Part shown: positions 1-8,380 of the stretch, one piece after another
How the letters are laid out: each line of letters begins with the position of its first letter
How positions within the stretch are numbered: position 1 is the first letter of the stretch
Assembly: GCA_017554385.1 (NCBI GenBank)
Contig: JAFZIL010000059.1
Coordinates: 33,769-97,768 of the forward strand
Length of the DNA stretch: 64,000 bases
Direction of reading: 5' to 3'
From: Prevotella sp.
Lineage (GTDB): Bacteria > Bacteroidota > Bacteroidia > Bacteroidales > Bacteroidaceae
The notes under the pieces: model-generated
Database searches by the model: none
The model's input: the letters and a program-made list of their open reading frames with translations, nothing else
Told to the model about the DNA's origin: nothing
Position numbers and translations under genes: made by a program

Positions 1-1743
1 GAGGCCATCCAGCGCAATCCCTACGTGGTGAACCTCTACGAGCTTCGCGGCCTTTGTCGCATACAGCAGAAGATGTATGCCGAGGCGGCCAACGACTATA
101 GCCGTGCCCTTCGCTATGATCCTGAGAACCGCAACTTGTGGCACAATCGCGTGCTTTGCCGACTGCGCAACGAGGATTTCGATACGGCGTTGAGCGAGCT
201 GGACACCATTATAGGTCGATGGAGCAAACACGCTCCTGCATACGCTATGCAGGCCGATGCCCATATGCAGCTGAAAGACACTACAAAGGCCATCGGCTCA
301 TTGGAGAGGAGCCTTGAGATTGATCCCTATGACGGTCATACCTGGGCGGCACGAAGCATTATCAGCCTTTCGCGCGAGGAATGGAGCGATGCCGAGGGCT
401 TCCTGGACAAGGCCATCCACCTTCTGCCTAAGAACGGCAGCTGCTATATCAACAGGGCTCTGGCTCGCTATAACCAGAATAACCTTCGTGGTGCTATGGC
501 CGACTATGATACGGCGCTTGACCTGGAACCCAACAACTTCCTGGGGCATTACAACCGTGGATTGCTGCGCTCGCAGGTAGGCGACGACAACAGGGCCATT
601 ACCGACTTCGACTTTGTGCTGAACCTGGAACCAGACAACCTGCTTGCACTCTACAACCGCGCCGTGCTGCTCGACAAGACTGGTGACCTGAAGGGAGCCA
701 TCCGCGACTATTCGAAGGTTATTGGTGAGTATCCCAACTTCTGGACGGGTCTTGAGGCGCGTGCTTCCTGCTATCGGCGGTTGGGCATGAACCGACAGGC
801 AGAGGCCGACGAGAATACCGTTTATCGGGCTCGTCTGATGAAGCATTTCTATGGCACCCAGCCGAAGATGAACAATAAGCAGATGCGCAAACGCAGCGAT
901 GAGGATCTGGAGAAGTACAACCAGCTGGTCGTTGCCGACGAGCAGGAACTGGAGCACGAATACAAGAACGACTACCGTGGAAAGGTGCAGCACCATAAGG
1001 TCGAGATGGAACTGCAGCCGATGTTTGGCCTCTCGTTCGAGTCGCACCATAGCGATGTGAAGTCGTATATAGCCTTCGACCATGATGTCGATGCGTTAAA
1101 CCAGCAGTTACGCGCGCGAACCATATTTATTAATAATAACCACTCCACGCTTAGCGACCAGCAGTCATCGGCCTATTTCAACTATATCGACTCGCTGAGC
1201 AACGGCATTGCCCAGTCACGACAGACGTCAGATGCCGTTCAGATGCTGTTGCTGCGCGCTGTTGCATATACCGCCATACAGAATTTTGAGAGTGCCATCG
1301 ACGATCTGTCGACATATCTTCAGATTGACTCCGTGTCAGTTCCGGCCTTGTGGCAGCGTGCCTTCTGCCAGTCGAAGATCAACCAGTTCCTCTCGGCAAC
1401 CAACGGTGATGGAGGCCAGCTTGCTGGCGAGAGTTCCAGCATCGACCTGAAGACGGCCAACGTGCTGGCAGACCTGAACCACGCATTGCAGCTTGCACCT
1501 CAGAATGCGTACCTTCTCTATGACCGCGCCAATGTCTATGCGCAGCGTAAGGAATACAAGCGTGCCATCGACGACTATTCGGCAGCCATCGCCATCGATT
1601 CCCATCTGGCCGAGGCCTACTTCAACCGTGGGCTTTGCTATGTCTATGACAAGCAGGAGTCAGTGGGCATACTCGACCTGAGCAAGGCTGGTGAGTTGGG
1701 TCTTTATCAAGCATATAGCATCATTAAGAAATACAGGAAATAG
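1..1743 (+). CDS. TPR repeat protein, 5'-truncated by window edge
   Basis: The reading frame is open from base 1 (E-A-I-Q-R-N-P-Y before the first in-window GTG at 25), so the true start lies outside. Two blocks of tetratricopeptide repeats are visible, with units of the type A..DY..AL..DP.N...W.NR. The first covers roughly the first 270 residues and the second the last 140. A charged, K/E/Q-rich linker of about 150 residues without clear repeats separates them. TPR arrays are protein-interaction scaffolds; Bacteroidales carry many secreted or periplasmic ones, but the N-terminus that would show a signal peptide is missing. The next gene starts 3 nt after the stop, so the two are probably co-transcribed. 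The specific role is unknown. Confidence 0.85.
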   Translation, partial: EAIQRNPYVVNLYELRGLCRIQQKMYAEAANDYSRALRYDPENRNLWHNRVLCRLRNEDFDTALSELDTIIGRWSKHAPAYAMQADAHMQLKDTTKAIGSLERSLEIDPYDGHTWAARSIISLSREEWSDAEGFLDKAIHLLPKNGSCYINRALARYNQNNLRGAMADYDTALDLEPNNFLGHYNRGLLRSQVGDDNRAITDFDFVLNLEPDNLLALYNRAVLLDKTGDLKGAIRDYSKVIGEYPNFWTGLEARASCYRRLGMNRQAEADENTVYRARLMKHFYGTQPKMNNKQMRKRSDEDLEKYNQLVVADEQELEHEYKNDYRGKVQHHKVEMELQPMFGLSFESHHSDVKSYIAFDHDVDALNQQLRARTIFINNNHSTLSDQQSSAYFNYIDSLSNGIAQSRQTSDAVQMLLLRAVAYTAIQNFESAIDDLSTYLQIDSVSVPALWQRAFCQSKINQFLSATNGDGGQLAGESSSIDLKTANVLADLNHALQLAPQNAYLLYDRANVYAQRKEYKRAIDDYSAAIAIDSHLAEAYFNRGLCYVYDKQESVGILDLSKAGELGLYQAYSIIKKYRK

Positions 1744-1746
1744 AAT

Positions 1747-2931
1747 ATGACGAACGAAAACTTATTGTGGAACAAGATACTGGCTGTCGTGCTGAAGATG
1801 CCAGGAGTGAAGGTCAACCGCGTGGCATTCCTTACGAATGCGCTACGACCCTATTGTACTGAACAGAAACTGGCAATGCTCGGCAGCGTGCGTCCCTACA
1901 CGATAGCATCGGATGCCGACATCGACCGTGCTGCCAAGACCTGTATCAACCGCCATACCGCTTTGGCTACGACTGCCTCGACCATTGCCGGATTGCCTGG
2001 AGGATTGGCAATGGCTGCTACTATTCCTGGCGATCTCTCGCAGTACTACTTCCATGTGTTCGTGCTTTCGCAGAAAATGGCCTATCTCTATGGCTTCCCA
2101 GATTTCTGCGACGAGAACGACGAGTTGAGCGATTCTGCCAGCGACCTGCTTACTATATTCATGGGTTCGATGATGGGTGCAAGCGTGGCCGATCAGGGCA
2201 TCAGCGAGCTGGCAAAAGGCGTTGCCAAGTCGGCTGTCGGTCGTCTGCCTCGCGTTGCCATCACTAAGGCCGCCGTTTTTCCTATAGCCTCGAAGGTTGC
2301 GCGGATGATTGGCTTGAAACTGTCGAAGGATAGCTTTGCACGCGGACTTGGTAAGTTTCTGCCCGTTGCCGGCGGCCTGTTCTCTGGCAGTATGACGCTC
2401 TTCACGTTCAGACCTGGTGCCCTTCGTCTTCAGAAAAGGCTAAAGGCTCAGAAGATGCATTTCGATGATGGTGACATCGATGCGCTGGAATACTCGAACA
2501 TCAAGGCATCGTTTATCAAGGCAGAATTGTCTGAGAAAGACCCTGTTTCAAAGGAACTGGCTGTCTTGCAGGCAGTTGTCAATATGGCCAACATCAACGG
2601 CGCTGTCTCTGATGCGCGCTATAAGGTGGTGGAGGAAAAGGTGGCCAATGCCAATATCAAAGAAGAGCAGATGCTCGATTTGCTGAGCAATGTGGGTACT
2701 GCCAGTCATAGCAACTCCATTTTCAGCTACGAGCTCGACTACGAGCTGTTAGGTTGCGACCCTGACTATGCCGAGGATGCCCTTCGCAGCATGATTAAAG
2801 TCATGTGTGCCGATGGCCAGCAGCCCACTATGGCCGAACAAATGTATCTGACAATGACGGCTAAGACCATCGGCATCAGCAAGGAGCGTCTGAACGAGCT
2901 CCGTTCAGAAGTTGTAGCTGAAGCCCAGTGA
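1747..2931 (+). CDS. Hypothetical protein with glycine/alanine-rich hydrophobic segment and TerB-like C-terminus
   Basis: This 394-aa protein begins ATG 3 nt after the upstream TPR gene. Around residues 75-105 it has a Gly/Ala-rich hydrophobic stretch followed by 'PGDLSQYYFHVFVLSQKMAY', resembling the helical hairpin seen in EcsC-like proteins. A second hydrophobic glycine-rich stretch lies near residues 200-220. From about residue 265 to the end, acidic helices with 'N-I-N-G-A-V-S-D' and 'C-A-D-G-Q-Q-P-T' at loop positions match the pattern of TerB-like tellurite-resistance helical domains (inference from pattern only). The 3' end overlaps the convergent DUF3078 gene by 27 nt. Function is not known; the operon partner is a TPR scaffold. 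Confidence 0.8.
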   Translation: MTNENLLWNKILAVVLKMPGVKVNRVAFLTNALRPYCTEQKLAMLGSVRPYTIASDADIDRAAKTCINRHTALATTASTIAGLPGGLAMAATIPGDLSQYYFHVFVLSQKMAYLYGFPDFCDENDELSDSASDLLTIFMGSMMGASVADQGISELAKGVAKSAVGRLPRVAITKAAVFPIASKVARMIGLKLSKDSFARGLGKFLPVAGGLFSGSMTLFTFRPGALRLQKRLKAQKMHFDDGDIDALEYSNIKASFIKAELSEKDPVSKELAVLQAVVNMANINGAVSDARYKVVEEKVANANIKEEQMLDLLSNVGTASHSNSIFSYELDYELLGCDPDYAEDALRSMIKVMCADGQQPTMAEQMYLTMTAKTIGISKERLNELRSEVVAEAQ

Positions 2932-4089
2932 TGAGTACTCCTTGAACTGCCAGTACCCCAGCTTGTCGTCGCAGTTGTTCGAGTCGTCAAAGCGTGGGAA
3001 CAGGAACAAGTTGGCTGAGATGTATTTCGACACGCGCAGTGCGAACGTGTTTTCCCATTCAATCTCTGCGCGTTTGTAGCTAGTGAACGCATACAGGCGC
3101 GACTTCCAGGTAACCACGTCGTTCATCTTCCACTCCACGTTGGCCGTGAGCTGCGAACCGAAGTCGGTCAGCGAGTGTTCGTGAGTGGGCACGTCGATGC
3201 CGAAGCTCTTGGCCAGGTCGCTGCGATCCACGTAACGGTAGTTTACGGCCAGGGGCGATATGTTGACCGAGCCCGTCAGCTTCTTTTTGAACCATTCTAT
3301 CTTGTAATCCATACCAATACCTACGTTCAAGTTGAAGGGCGACATGAAGTCTGAGAACACGTTCTCTTTGTTGGCCTTCAAACCTTGGGTGAACTGCGTG
3401 TATGCTAGCAATTGTATGGTGTAGTACCATTTGTTGGCTGCCTGAAGTCCCACTTTGCTGGTAAGACGTATCAGGTCTTCGTTCGTCTTGAACTTATGGA
3501 TGGTGTCTGAGGGCGATGTCTGGAATCCCAGCTTCATCTCCAGCTTGTTGTCCCACTTCCATTTCGACTTGTTGTCGTAGTTGGCTTCGAGCGTCAGGCT
3601 TCCTACTGCCGAGTAGTTGTCCTCGCCGCCCTTGTACCAGTTGCCCGACACATAGTTCTGCATGAACTGCAGGTAGCCGTCGCCCTTGTACTTCCAGAAG
3701 TTTGGCTTCTCAACGGTCACTTCTACTGGGTCGGCTTCTGGCTCAGCTTGCTGGGGTAGGGGAGCCGCCTCTTCGGTAAGCTTCTTTTCCTGTACGATGG
3801 GTTGTGCCATCACGTCCTGGCGCAGAGAGCCTGACTGTTGCTGTTCAGATTCCGTTACCTGAACAAGGTCTGGCCGATTCAGGTAGACGTGCATCAATGC
3901 CTGCTCTACCTCGCTGTTGACCGCATCGGCATCTGTCTGATTGATAGTCAACTGGTTAGCTGCCACCGAATGGTAGAAGGTCAATGGCGTGAACAGGCGA
4001 TATAAAACACCGTTGATTGAGTCGCTTGGCTGTGCGGCGTGTGTACTGAGTACTGGAAAAGCCGCTAAACAAATTAAAAATTTCTTCAT
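2905..4089 (-). CDS. DUF3078 family outer-membrane-associated protein
   Basis: The 394-aa protein starts with a clear signal peptide (MKKFLICLAAFPVLSTHA). A Pro/Glu/Gln-rich linker follows, and then a C-terminal region of alternating aromatic/polar beta strands with 'WKYKGDGYLQFMQNYVSGNW' and 'GGEDNYSAVGSL', typical of the Bacteroidota DUF3078 family. The final residue is Phe (LGFSYNF), as in outer-membrane beta barrels, so an outer-membrane location is likely. The function of the family is not established. It is transcribed divergently from yidC, with its own TATCTTTG box at 4098-4105, and overlaps the convergent upstream gene by 27 nt at the 3' end. Confidence 0.85.
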   Translation of the reverse strand: MKKFLICLAAFPVLSTHAAQPSDSINGVLYRLFTPLTFYHSVAANQLTINQTDADAVNSEVEQALMHVYLNRPDLVQVTESEQQQSGSLRQDVMAQPIVQEKKLTEEAAPLPQQAEPEADPVEVTVEKPNFWKYKGDGYLQFMQNYVSGNWYKGGEDNYSAVGSLTLEANYDNKSKWKWDNKLEMKLGFQTSPSDTIHKFKTNEDLIRLTSKVGLQAANKWYYTIQLLAYTQFTQGLKANKENVFSDFMSPFNLNVGIGMDYKIEWFKKKLTGSVNISPLAVNYRYVDRSDLAKSFGIDVPTHEHSLTDFGSQLTANVEWKMNDVVTWKSRLYAFTSYKRAEIEWENTFALRVSKYISANLFLFPRFDDSNNCDDKLGYWQFKEYSSLGFSYNF

Positions 4090-4097
4090 ATTGTGTG

Positions 4098-4135
4098 CAA
4101 AGATAGTAAAAAATAAAATTTTATTTGTAATTTTG
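4098..4135. promoter_or_regulatory. Divergent -7 promoter elements for the DUF3078 gene and yidC
   Basis: CAAAGATA at 4098-4105 reads TATCTTTG on the minus strand, just before the DUF3078 start codon. TAATTTTG followed by CA at 4128-4135 faces yidC. Both fit the Bacteroidota TAnnTTTG element; no clear -33 TTTG was found at standard spacing for either. Confidence 0.6.
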
Positions 4136-4173
4136 CACCTTGAATTTTAAGAATTAAGTAAAAAATAAGAATA

Positions 4174-6054
4174 ATGAACAGAGACACACTCATCGGATTT
4201 GTGCTTATTGGCCTCGTTCTCGTTGGTTTCGCGTGGTGGAATCAGCCGTCACAAGAGCAGTTGGATGCTTACCAGCGTCAGCAGGACAGCATTGCTGCCG
4301 TTCAGAAGGAGGCCGAAATGGCACGTATTGCCGAAGCCGAACAAAAGAAAGCCGCTGCCGAAGCTGCTGCCGAAGGCGACTCTACCGCCCTCTTTTTCTC
4401 GGCTCTTAACGGCACCAGCCAGCCTGTGGTGCTGAAGAACGACCAAGTGGAGCTGACTTTCGACACGAAAGGCGGCACCCTTACAAAGGCTGTTTTGAAG
4501 AATTTTACCGACCGTGAAGGCCATCAGGGCGTTACTCTCTTTGAAGGTGAAGACCAGCAGATGGGTTTCCTTCTTGCAGGCAAGCAGGATAATATTATCA
4601 CGCGCGATCTTTATTTCATACCGTCGAATTTGTCCGATTCCACCGTTACTATGACCGCTCAGGCCAATGGTGGCGGCAGCATCGTTCTCGACTATCGCCT
4701 CGGCCCTGACCATCTGCTTCATTTCTCTCTCCAGGCAAACGGTATGTCAAATGTCTTTGCTCCCAACTACAAGTCGATGGATGTGGAGTGGAGCGACCAT
4801 TGCCGTCAGCTGGAGAAGGGCTTCTCGTTCGAGAACCGCTATACGGCCATCTTCTACAAGGAGGCCAACGACGGTAGCACAGACAACCTGAGCGAGACCT
4901 CAGACAAGAACGAGAAGGTCGAGCAACCGCTCGACTGGGTGGCTTTCCGCAACCAGTTCTTCAGCGTCGCTCTCATTTCCAAGGACAACTTCGAACAGGA
5001 TGCCGAGCTGTCGAGCACGCTCAATGAGAAAGGGTCGGGCTATCTGAAGCAGTTCGATGCCAAGCTGAAGACCGCCTTCGACCCTACGGGTGCGAAGCCT
5101 TCAGAGTTCGAGATGTATATCGGCCCCAACGACATCCGTCTCATCCAGGATGTTGAGAAGCAAAGCCAGTTTGGCAAGAATCTCGACCTGGAGCAGCTCG
5201 TCAACCTGGGTTGGTGGCTCTTCCGCCTCATCAACCGCTGGTTCACGCTCTATGTCTTCGATTGGCTCTCGTCGTTGGGCTTCTCGATGGGTATTGTGCT
5301 CATTCTCATTACGTTGCTGCTGAAGGCTATCACCTTCCCGATGGTGAAGAAGAGCTATATGTCGAGCGCCAAGATGCGCGTGCTGAAGCCGAAACTCGAG
5401 GAAGCTACCAAGCAATACGACAAGCCCGAAGACCAGATGCAGAAACAACAGGCCATGATGCAGCTGTATTCGCAATATGGCGTGAGCCCGCTGAGCGGCT
5501 GCCTGCCTATGCTCATTCAGATGCCCATCTGGATTGCCATGTTCTGGTTTGTTCCCAACGCCATCCAGCTGCGCGGACAGTCGTTCCTCTGGATGGAAGA
5601 CCTTGCCACCTACGATCCTATCGTGGAGTGGGGAACCCACATCTGGGGCATTGGCGACCATCTCTCGCTCTCCTGTCTGCTGTTCTGCGGCTCCAACATC
5701 CTTTATTCTTGGTTCACCATGCGCCAGCAGCGCGACCAGATGGTTGGTCAGCAGGCCGAGCAGATGAAGATGATGCAGTGGATGATGTATCTCATGCCCG
5801 TGATGTTCTTCTTCATGTTCAACGACTACAGTTCAGGCCTGAACTTCTACTACTTCGTATCGCTGTTCTTCTCGTCGGTTATCATGTGGACGCTGCGCAA
5901 GACTACTAACGACGCAAAGCTGCTGGCCATCCTCGAAGCCCGCTACAAGGAGAACAAGGCTAACCCCAAGAAGCAGAGCGGACTGGCCGCACGCCTTGAA
6001 GCTATGCAGAAACAGGCCGAAGAGCTGCAGCGCCAGCGCCAGCAAAGGAAGTAA
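4174..6054 (+). CDS. yidC: Membrane protein insertase YidC
   Basis: The 626-aa protein has the complete YidC layout. An N-terminal membrane anchor (TLIGFVLIGLVLVGFAWW) comes first, followed by a coiled, Ala/Glu/Lys-rich stretch and a large periplasmic beta domain up to about residue 340. Then come the conserved Oxa1 core helices ('SMGIVLILITLLLKAITFP', 'PMLIQMPIWIAMFWFVPNAI', 'YLMPVMFFFMFNDYSSGLNFYYFVS') and a basic cytoplasmic tail. YidC inserts inner-membrane proteins alone or with SecYEG. Bacteroidota versions carry the large periplasmic domain seen here. The start ATG lies 38 nt after a TAATTTTGCA box, and the N-terminus MNRDTLIGFVL is standard for the phylum. Identity is secure. Confidence 0.98.
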   Translation: MNRDTLIGFVLIGLVLVGFAWWNQPSQEQLDAYQRQQDSIAAVQKEAEMARIAEAEQKKAAAEAAAEGDSTALFFSALNGTSQPVVLKNDQVELTFDTKGGTLTKAVLKNFTDREGHQGVTLFEGEDQQMGFLLAGKQDNIITRDLYFIPSNLSDSTVTMTAQANGGGSIVLDYRLGPDHLLHFSLQANGMSNVFAPNYKSMDVEWSDHCRQLEKGFSFENRYTAIFYKEANDGSTDNLSETSDKNEKVEQPLDWVAFRNQFFSVALISKDNFEQDAELSSTLNEKGSGYLKQFDAKLKTAFDPTGAKPSEFEMYIGPNDIRLIQDVEKQSQFGKNLDLEQLVNLGWWLFRLINRWFTLYVFDWLSSLGFSMGIVLILITLLLKAITFPMVKKSYMSSAKMRVLKPKLEEATKQYDKPEDQMQKQQAMMQLYSQYGVSPLSGCLPMLIQMPIWIAMFWFVPNAIQLRGQSFLWMEDLATYDPIVEWGTHIWGIGDHLSLSCLLFCGSNILYSWFTMRQQRDQMVGQQAEQMKMMQWMMYLMPVMFFFMFNDYSSGLNFYYFVSLFFSSVIMWTLRKTTNDAKLLAILEARYKENKANPKKQSGLAARLEAMQKQAEELQRQRQQRK

Positions 6055-6129
6055 GGCCCTCTCGGATATGCGTCAAGCGGCATCGTAAACATCAAAAAAT
6101 GATGTCTGTGAAAAAAAACTTAGACAAAA

Positions 6130-6161
6130 TTTGCAAGTAAGAAAAAAAATGACTAACTTTG
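6130..6161 (+). promoter_or_regulatory. Promoter of the tRNA-Thr gene
   Basis: TTTG at 6130-6133, a 20-nt spacer, and TAACTTTG followed by CAG at 6154-6161 make a textbook Bacteroidota promoter about 24 nt before the mature tRNA 5' end. No separate promoter is evident before tRNA-Gly, so both may share this one. Confidence 0.8.
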
Positions 6162-6184
6162 CAGCCGCTTAACAAAAAACGCAA

Positions 6185-6257
<73 letters not shown>

Positions 6258-6264
6258 CAGAACG

Positions 6265-6294
6265 ATGAAAAGGGGTAGAAATACCCCCTTTTCA
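6265..6294 (+). terminator. Hairpin between the two tRNA genes
   Basis: ATGAAAAGGGGTA and its near-complement TACCCCcTTTTCAT enclose a GAAA loop, with one bulged C. The T tract is inside the 3' arm rather than after it, so it could be a weak terminator or a processing signal. Confidence 0.45.
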
Positions 6295-6328
6295 TTTGCC
6301 CACTAAGGTACGAACACACGTTGATATT

Positions 6329-6401
6329 GCGGTAATAGCTCAGTTGGTAGAGCATTGGCTTCCCAAGCCGAGGGTCGCGGGTTCGAGTCCCGTTTACCGC
6401 T
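6329..6401 (+). tRNA. tRNA-Gly (anticodon CCC)
   Basis: The 73-nt cloverleaf has acceptor GCGGTAA/TTACCGC, D loop AGTTGGTAGAGC, anticodon stem TTGGC/GCCGA with loop TTCCCAA (anticodon CCC, codon GGG), and a T arm around GTTCGAGTCCC. The discriminator is T and CCA is not encoded. An open frame that begins inside this tRNA gives the telltale peptide 'SQAEGRGFESRLPLN', which is an artefact of reading a tRNA. Confidence 0.97.
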
Positions 6402-6456
6402 CAACGTCACATGTTCCCTCATCTTTCATCCCTTTTCCCTCATCCATCATCTTTCT

Positions 6457-7626
6457 ATGAAGATTCTTTTCCTCGTCTATCATGGATTCTCTGAAAGCAG
6501 CGGAATCACCAAGAAAATCCGTGCGCAGGTGAAGGGGCTTGAGCAGAACGGCCATGAGGTGCATCTGTGTTATTACGATTTCGATTCTTGCGGCCATAGG
6601 TGTCGTTTTGTTGACGGTAAGGTACTTCAGGATTATGGCACTGGTCGATGGGCGGCTCTTCGCCAGCGTCTCAGCTATGGATGTGTGGTTGGTTATTGTC
6701 GACGCGAGAAGATAGAACTTGTCTATGCCCGCTGTTTCCAGAATGCCAGCCCCTGGCTCATTAGGTTGTTCAGCCGTTTGCGCCGCATGGGTGTGCGTGC
6801 AGTGACCGAGGTGCCTACCTATCCCTACGATCAGGAGTTTGTCGGTTCCAACTATCTTCCAGGGTTGGTGGCTTTGCATGTCGATAAGCTGTTCCGTTGC
6901 AGGCTCTATCGCAAGATGGATGCGATGGTCACTTTTTCCGATGCTGAGGAGATCTTCGGTTGTCGTACTATCCGTATCAGCAATGGCGTAGATTTCGATG
7001 CAATTCCCCTCCATCGTCATGTTCCTGCACAAGATGCCGACGTGTTGCATCTGATTGCTGTGGCCGAGGTGCACTTCTGGCATGGATTCGACCGTCTGAT
7101 AGCCGGCATGGGCGAATATGCCTTGCGCCATAGGAGCCTGAGCGACGAAAGGAGCGTCGTTCTGCATATAGTCGGTGGGGTGGCACCTTCTGAGATGCAG
7201 GGTTCTAAGAATGCTCCTGGCTTCCTTCCACTGATCGAGAAATATGGTTTGCAGCAATCGGTCGTCTTTCATGGCCAACTCTTTGGCAACCAGTTGGACG
7301 ATGTGTTCAACCAATGTAGCTTTGCAGTGGGCTCGCTGGGGCGTCACCGTAGCCATATAACGAGCATCAAGACGTTGAAGAACAGGGAATATGCCACTCG
7401 CGGCCTGCCTTTCATGTATAGCGAACAGGATAGTGATTTCGACGCCCAACCCTACGTCTTCCACGTTCCTGCCGATGAGTCGCCCGTAGATCTCGACAGT
7501 TTACTCCATTTTATCGACTCCCGTCGTTTCCTTCCAGAGGACATTCGTCGTTCCGTAGCCCATCTTTCATGGCGCCAGCAGATGGGGGAAGTAGTTGCAA
7601 TGCTTGCTACTGAAAGGAACGGTTGA
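6457..7626 (+). CDS. Glycosyltransferase (GT4/GT1-like, GT-B fold)
   Basis: The 389-aa protein starts MKILFLVYHGFSESSGITKK at 6457. The frame stays open further upstream, but that extension runs through tRNA-Gly and cannot be protein. The N-terminus has the GT-B hallmark of a hydrophobic strand followed by a glycine/serine loop ('SSGITKKIRAQVKGLEQNGHEV'). The second half has 'RISNGVDFDAIPL' and 'LIAVAEVHFWHGFDRLIAGM', the usual donor-binding start of GT4 enzymes, then 'VVFHGQLFGNQLDDVFNQCSFAVG', where E-x7-E is replaced. Such enzymes transfer sugars from nucleotide donors, often for surface polysaccharide. No polysaccharide cluster is adjacent, so acceptor and sugar are unknown. Confidence 0.85.
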   Translation: MKILFLVYHGFSESSGITKKIRAQVKGLEQNGHEVHLCYYDFDSCGHRCRFVDGKVLQDYGTGRWAALRQRLSYGCVVGYCRREKIELVYARCFQNASPWLIRLFSRLRRMGVRAVTEVPTYPYDQEFVGSNYLPGLVALHVDKLFRCRLYRKMDAMVTFSDAEEIFGCRTIRISNGVDFDAIPLHRHVPAQDADVLHLIAVAEVHFWHGFDRLIAGMGEYALRHRSLSDERSVVLHIVGGVAPSEMQGSKNAPGFLPLIEKYGLQQSVVFHGQLFGNQLDDVFNQCSFAVGSLGRHRSHITSIKTLKNREYATRGLPFMYSEQDSDFDAQPYVFHVPADESPVDLDSLLHFIDSRRFLPEDIRRSVAHLSWRQQMGEVVAMLATERNG

Positions 7627-8035
7627 ATCCAGCTGTTTGCCGTAATCTTCGAGGCTGTGAGAACGGTTCGCGCACCGAAGCCCCCTTGTCGCTTCATATC
7701 TTGTTTCTGATGCAAAGGTACAAAAAAGAGAGATGTTAAAAAAAGGTCTAAAAGGAGTCAACCTCCAGTAGGAAAAAACACCTCGCGAAGCGCCTGAGTA
7801 CCTACGGAGCGCAAGAAAAGCGGCATAGCCGAGCGTCAAAAAAAATCTGGAATTCTATTTATATTATATATATAATATAAAAATAATCTTTAAGAAAATC
7901 TACAACTGTGCGTAATACCTAATGCAACTGTGTAACTGTGTAACTTCGTCACTGTGTCTGTGTCTTTTCCTGAATATGGTTGACTCCTTTTAGGCCTAGT
8001 TTATTAACAGTCTGTGGTCGCTTGCTACTGAAAGG
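7602..8035. repeat. Nested repeats in the non-coding stretch after the glycosyltransferase gene
   Basis: A 17-bp direct repeat (GCTTGCTACTGAAAGGA) occurs at 7602-7618, in the last codons of the glycosyltransferase gene, and again at 8019-8035. Between them a 19-bp inverted repeat (GGTCTAAAAGGAGTCAACC, one mismatch) lies at 7745-7763 and 7977-7995, enclosing very AT-rich DNA around 7855-7900. The stretch 7627-8380 contains no convincing gene. Confidence 0.7.
7713..7720 (-). promoter_or_regulatory. Possible minus-strand -7 element
   Basis: CAAAGGTA reads TACCTTTG followed by CA on the minus strand. A transcript from here would run antisense into the 3' end of the glycosyltransferase gene. No -33 TTTG is seen at standard spacing, so this is weak. 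Confidence 0.3.
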
Positions 8036-8071
8036 ACGCAAGAAACCGTGTGTCTTGAAGGGTATAAAAGG

Positions 8072-8166
8072 AAAAAGCCCCGCTTCACAGCGAGACTTTT
8101 CAGGTTACTTAAAACTAAATTAATCAACCATAAACCTTAACCATTAAAAAATCACTTGTTATCTTT
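8072..8166 (-). ncRNA. Candidate small RNA (about 95 nt) with its own promoter and terminator
   Basis: On the minus strand, TACCTTTG followed by CA lies at 8181-8174, with a TTTG 23 nt further upstream. About 65 nt later comes a strong hairpin (AAAAGTCTCGCT / AGCGGGGCTTTT, closed through two G-T pairs, loop GTGA), ending in a T run at 8076-8072. The transcript contains a 6-codon ORF, MVKVYG, at 8144-8124. It could be a small RNA or a leader whose gene has been lost; nothing coding follows it downstream. Confidence 0.5.
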
Positions 8167-8338
8167 AGTGATGCAAAGGTAATATCTTTTTTTGAAATCA
8201 AGGTCAAATCTTCATTAAATGTGGTTTAAAAATCGTGATTTAACTATTTTTCAACCAAAAATCACATTTTTTCGACCTAAAATGAAGGGCAAAGAGCAAA
8301 AAAACGAAAGATTTGACTTGAATTTGATAAAAAAGCAG

Positions 8339-8346
8339 TACCTTCG
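8339..8346 (+). promoter_or_regulatory. -7 element for the hybrid histidine kinase gene
   Basis: TACCTTCG followed by CA is one base off TAnnTTTG, and a TTTG occurs 23 nt upstream at 8312-8315. It sits 35 nt before the ATG at 8381, which supports that start over the longer open frame beginning at 8219. Confidence 0.45.
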
Positions 8347-8380
8347 CACAGAATTTAAACTATCCATTTTTGCAGAACCT

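Noticed and set aside
298-1083. 261-codon minus-strand frame in the TPR gene
   Set aside because: Shadow frame of a repeat gene.
6355-6456. N-terminal extension of the glycosyltransferase frame
   Set aside because: It reads through tRNA-Gly; the peptide is a translated tRNA.
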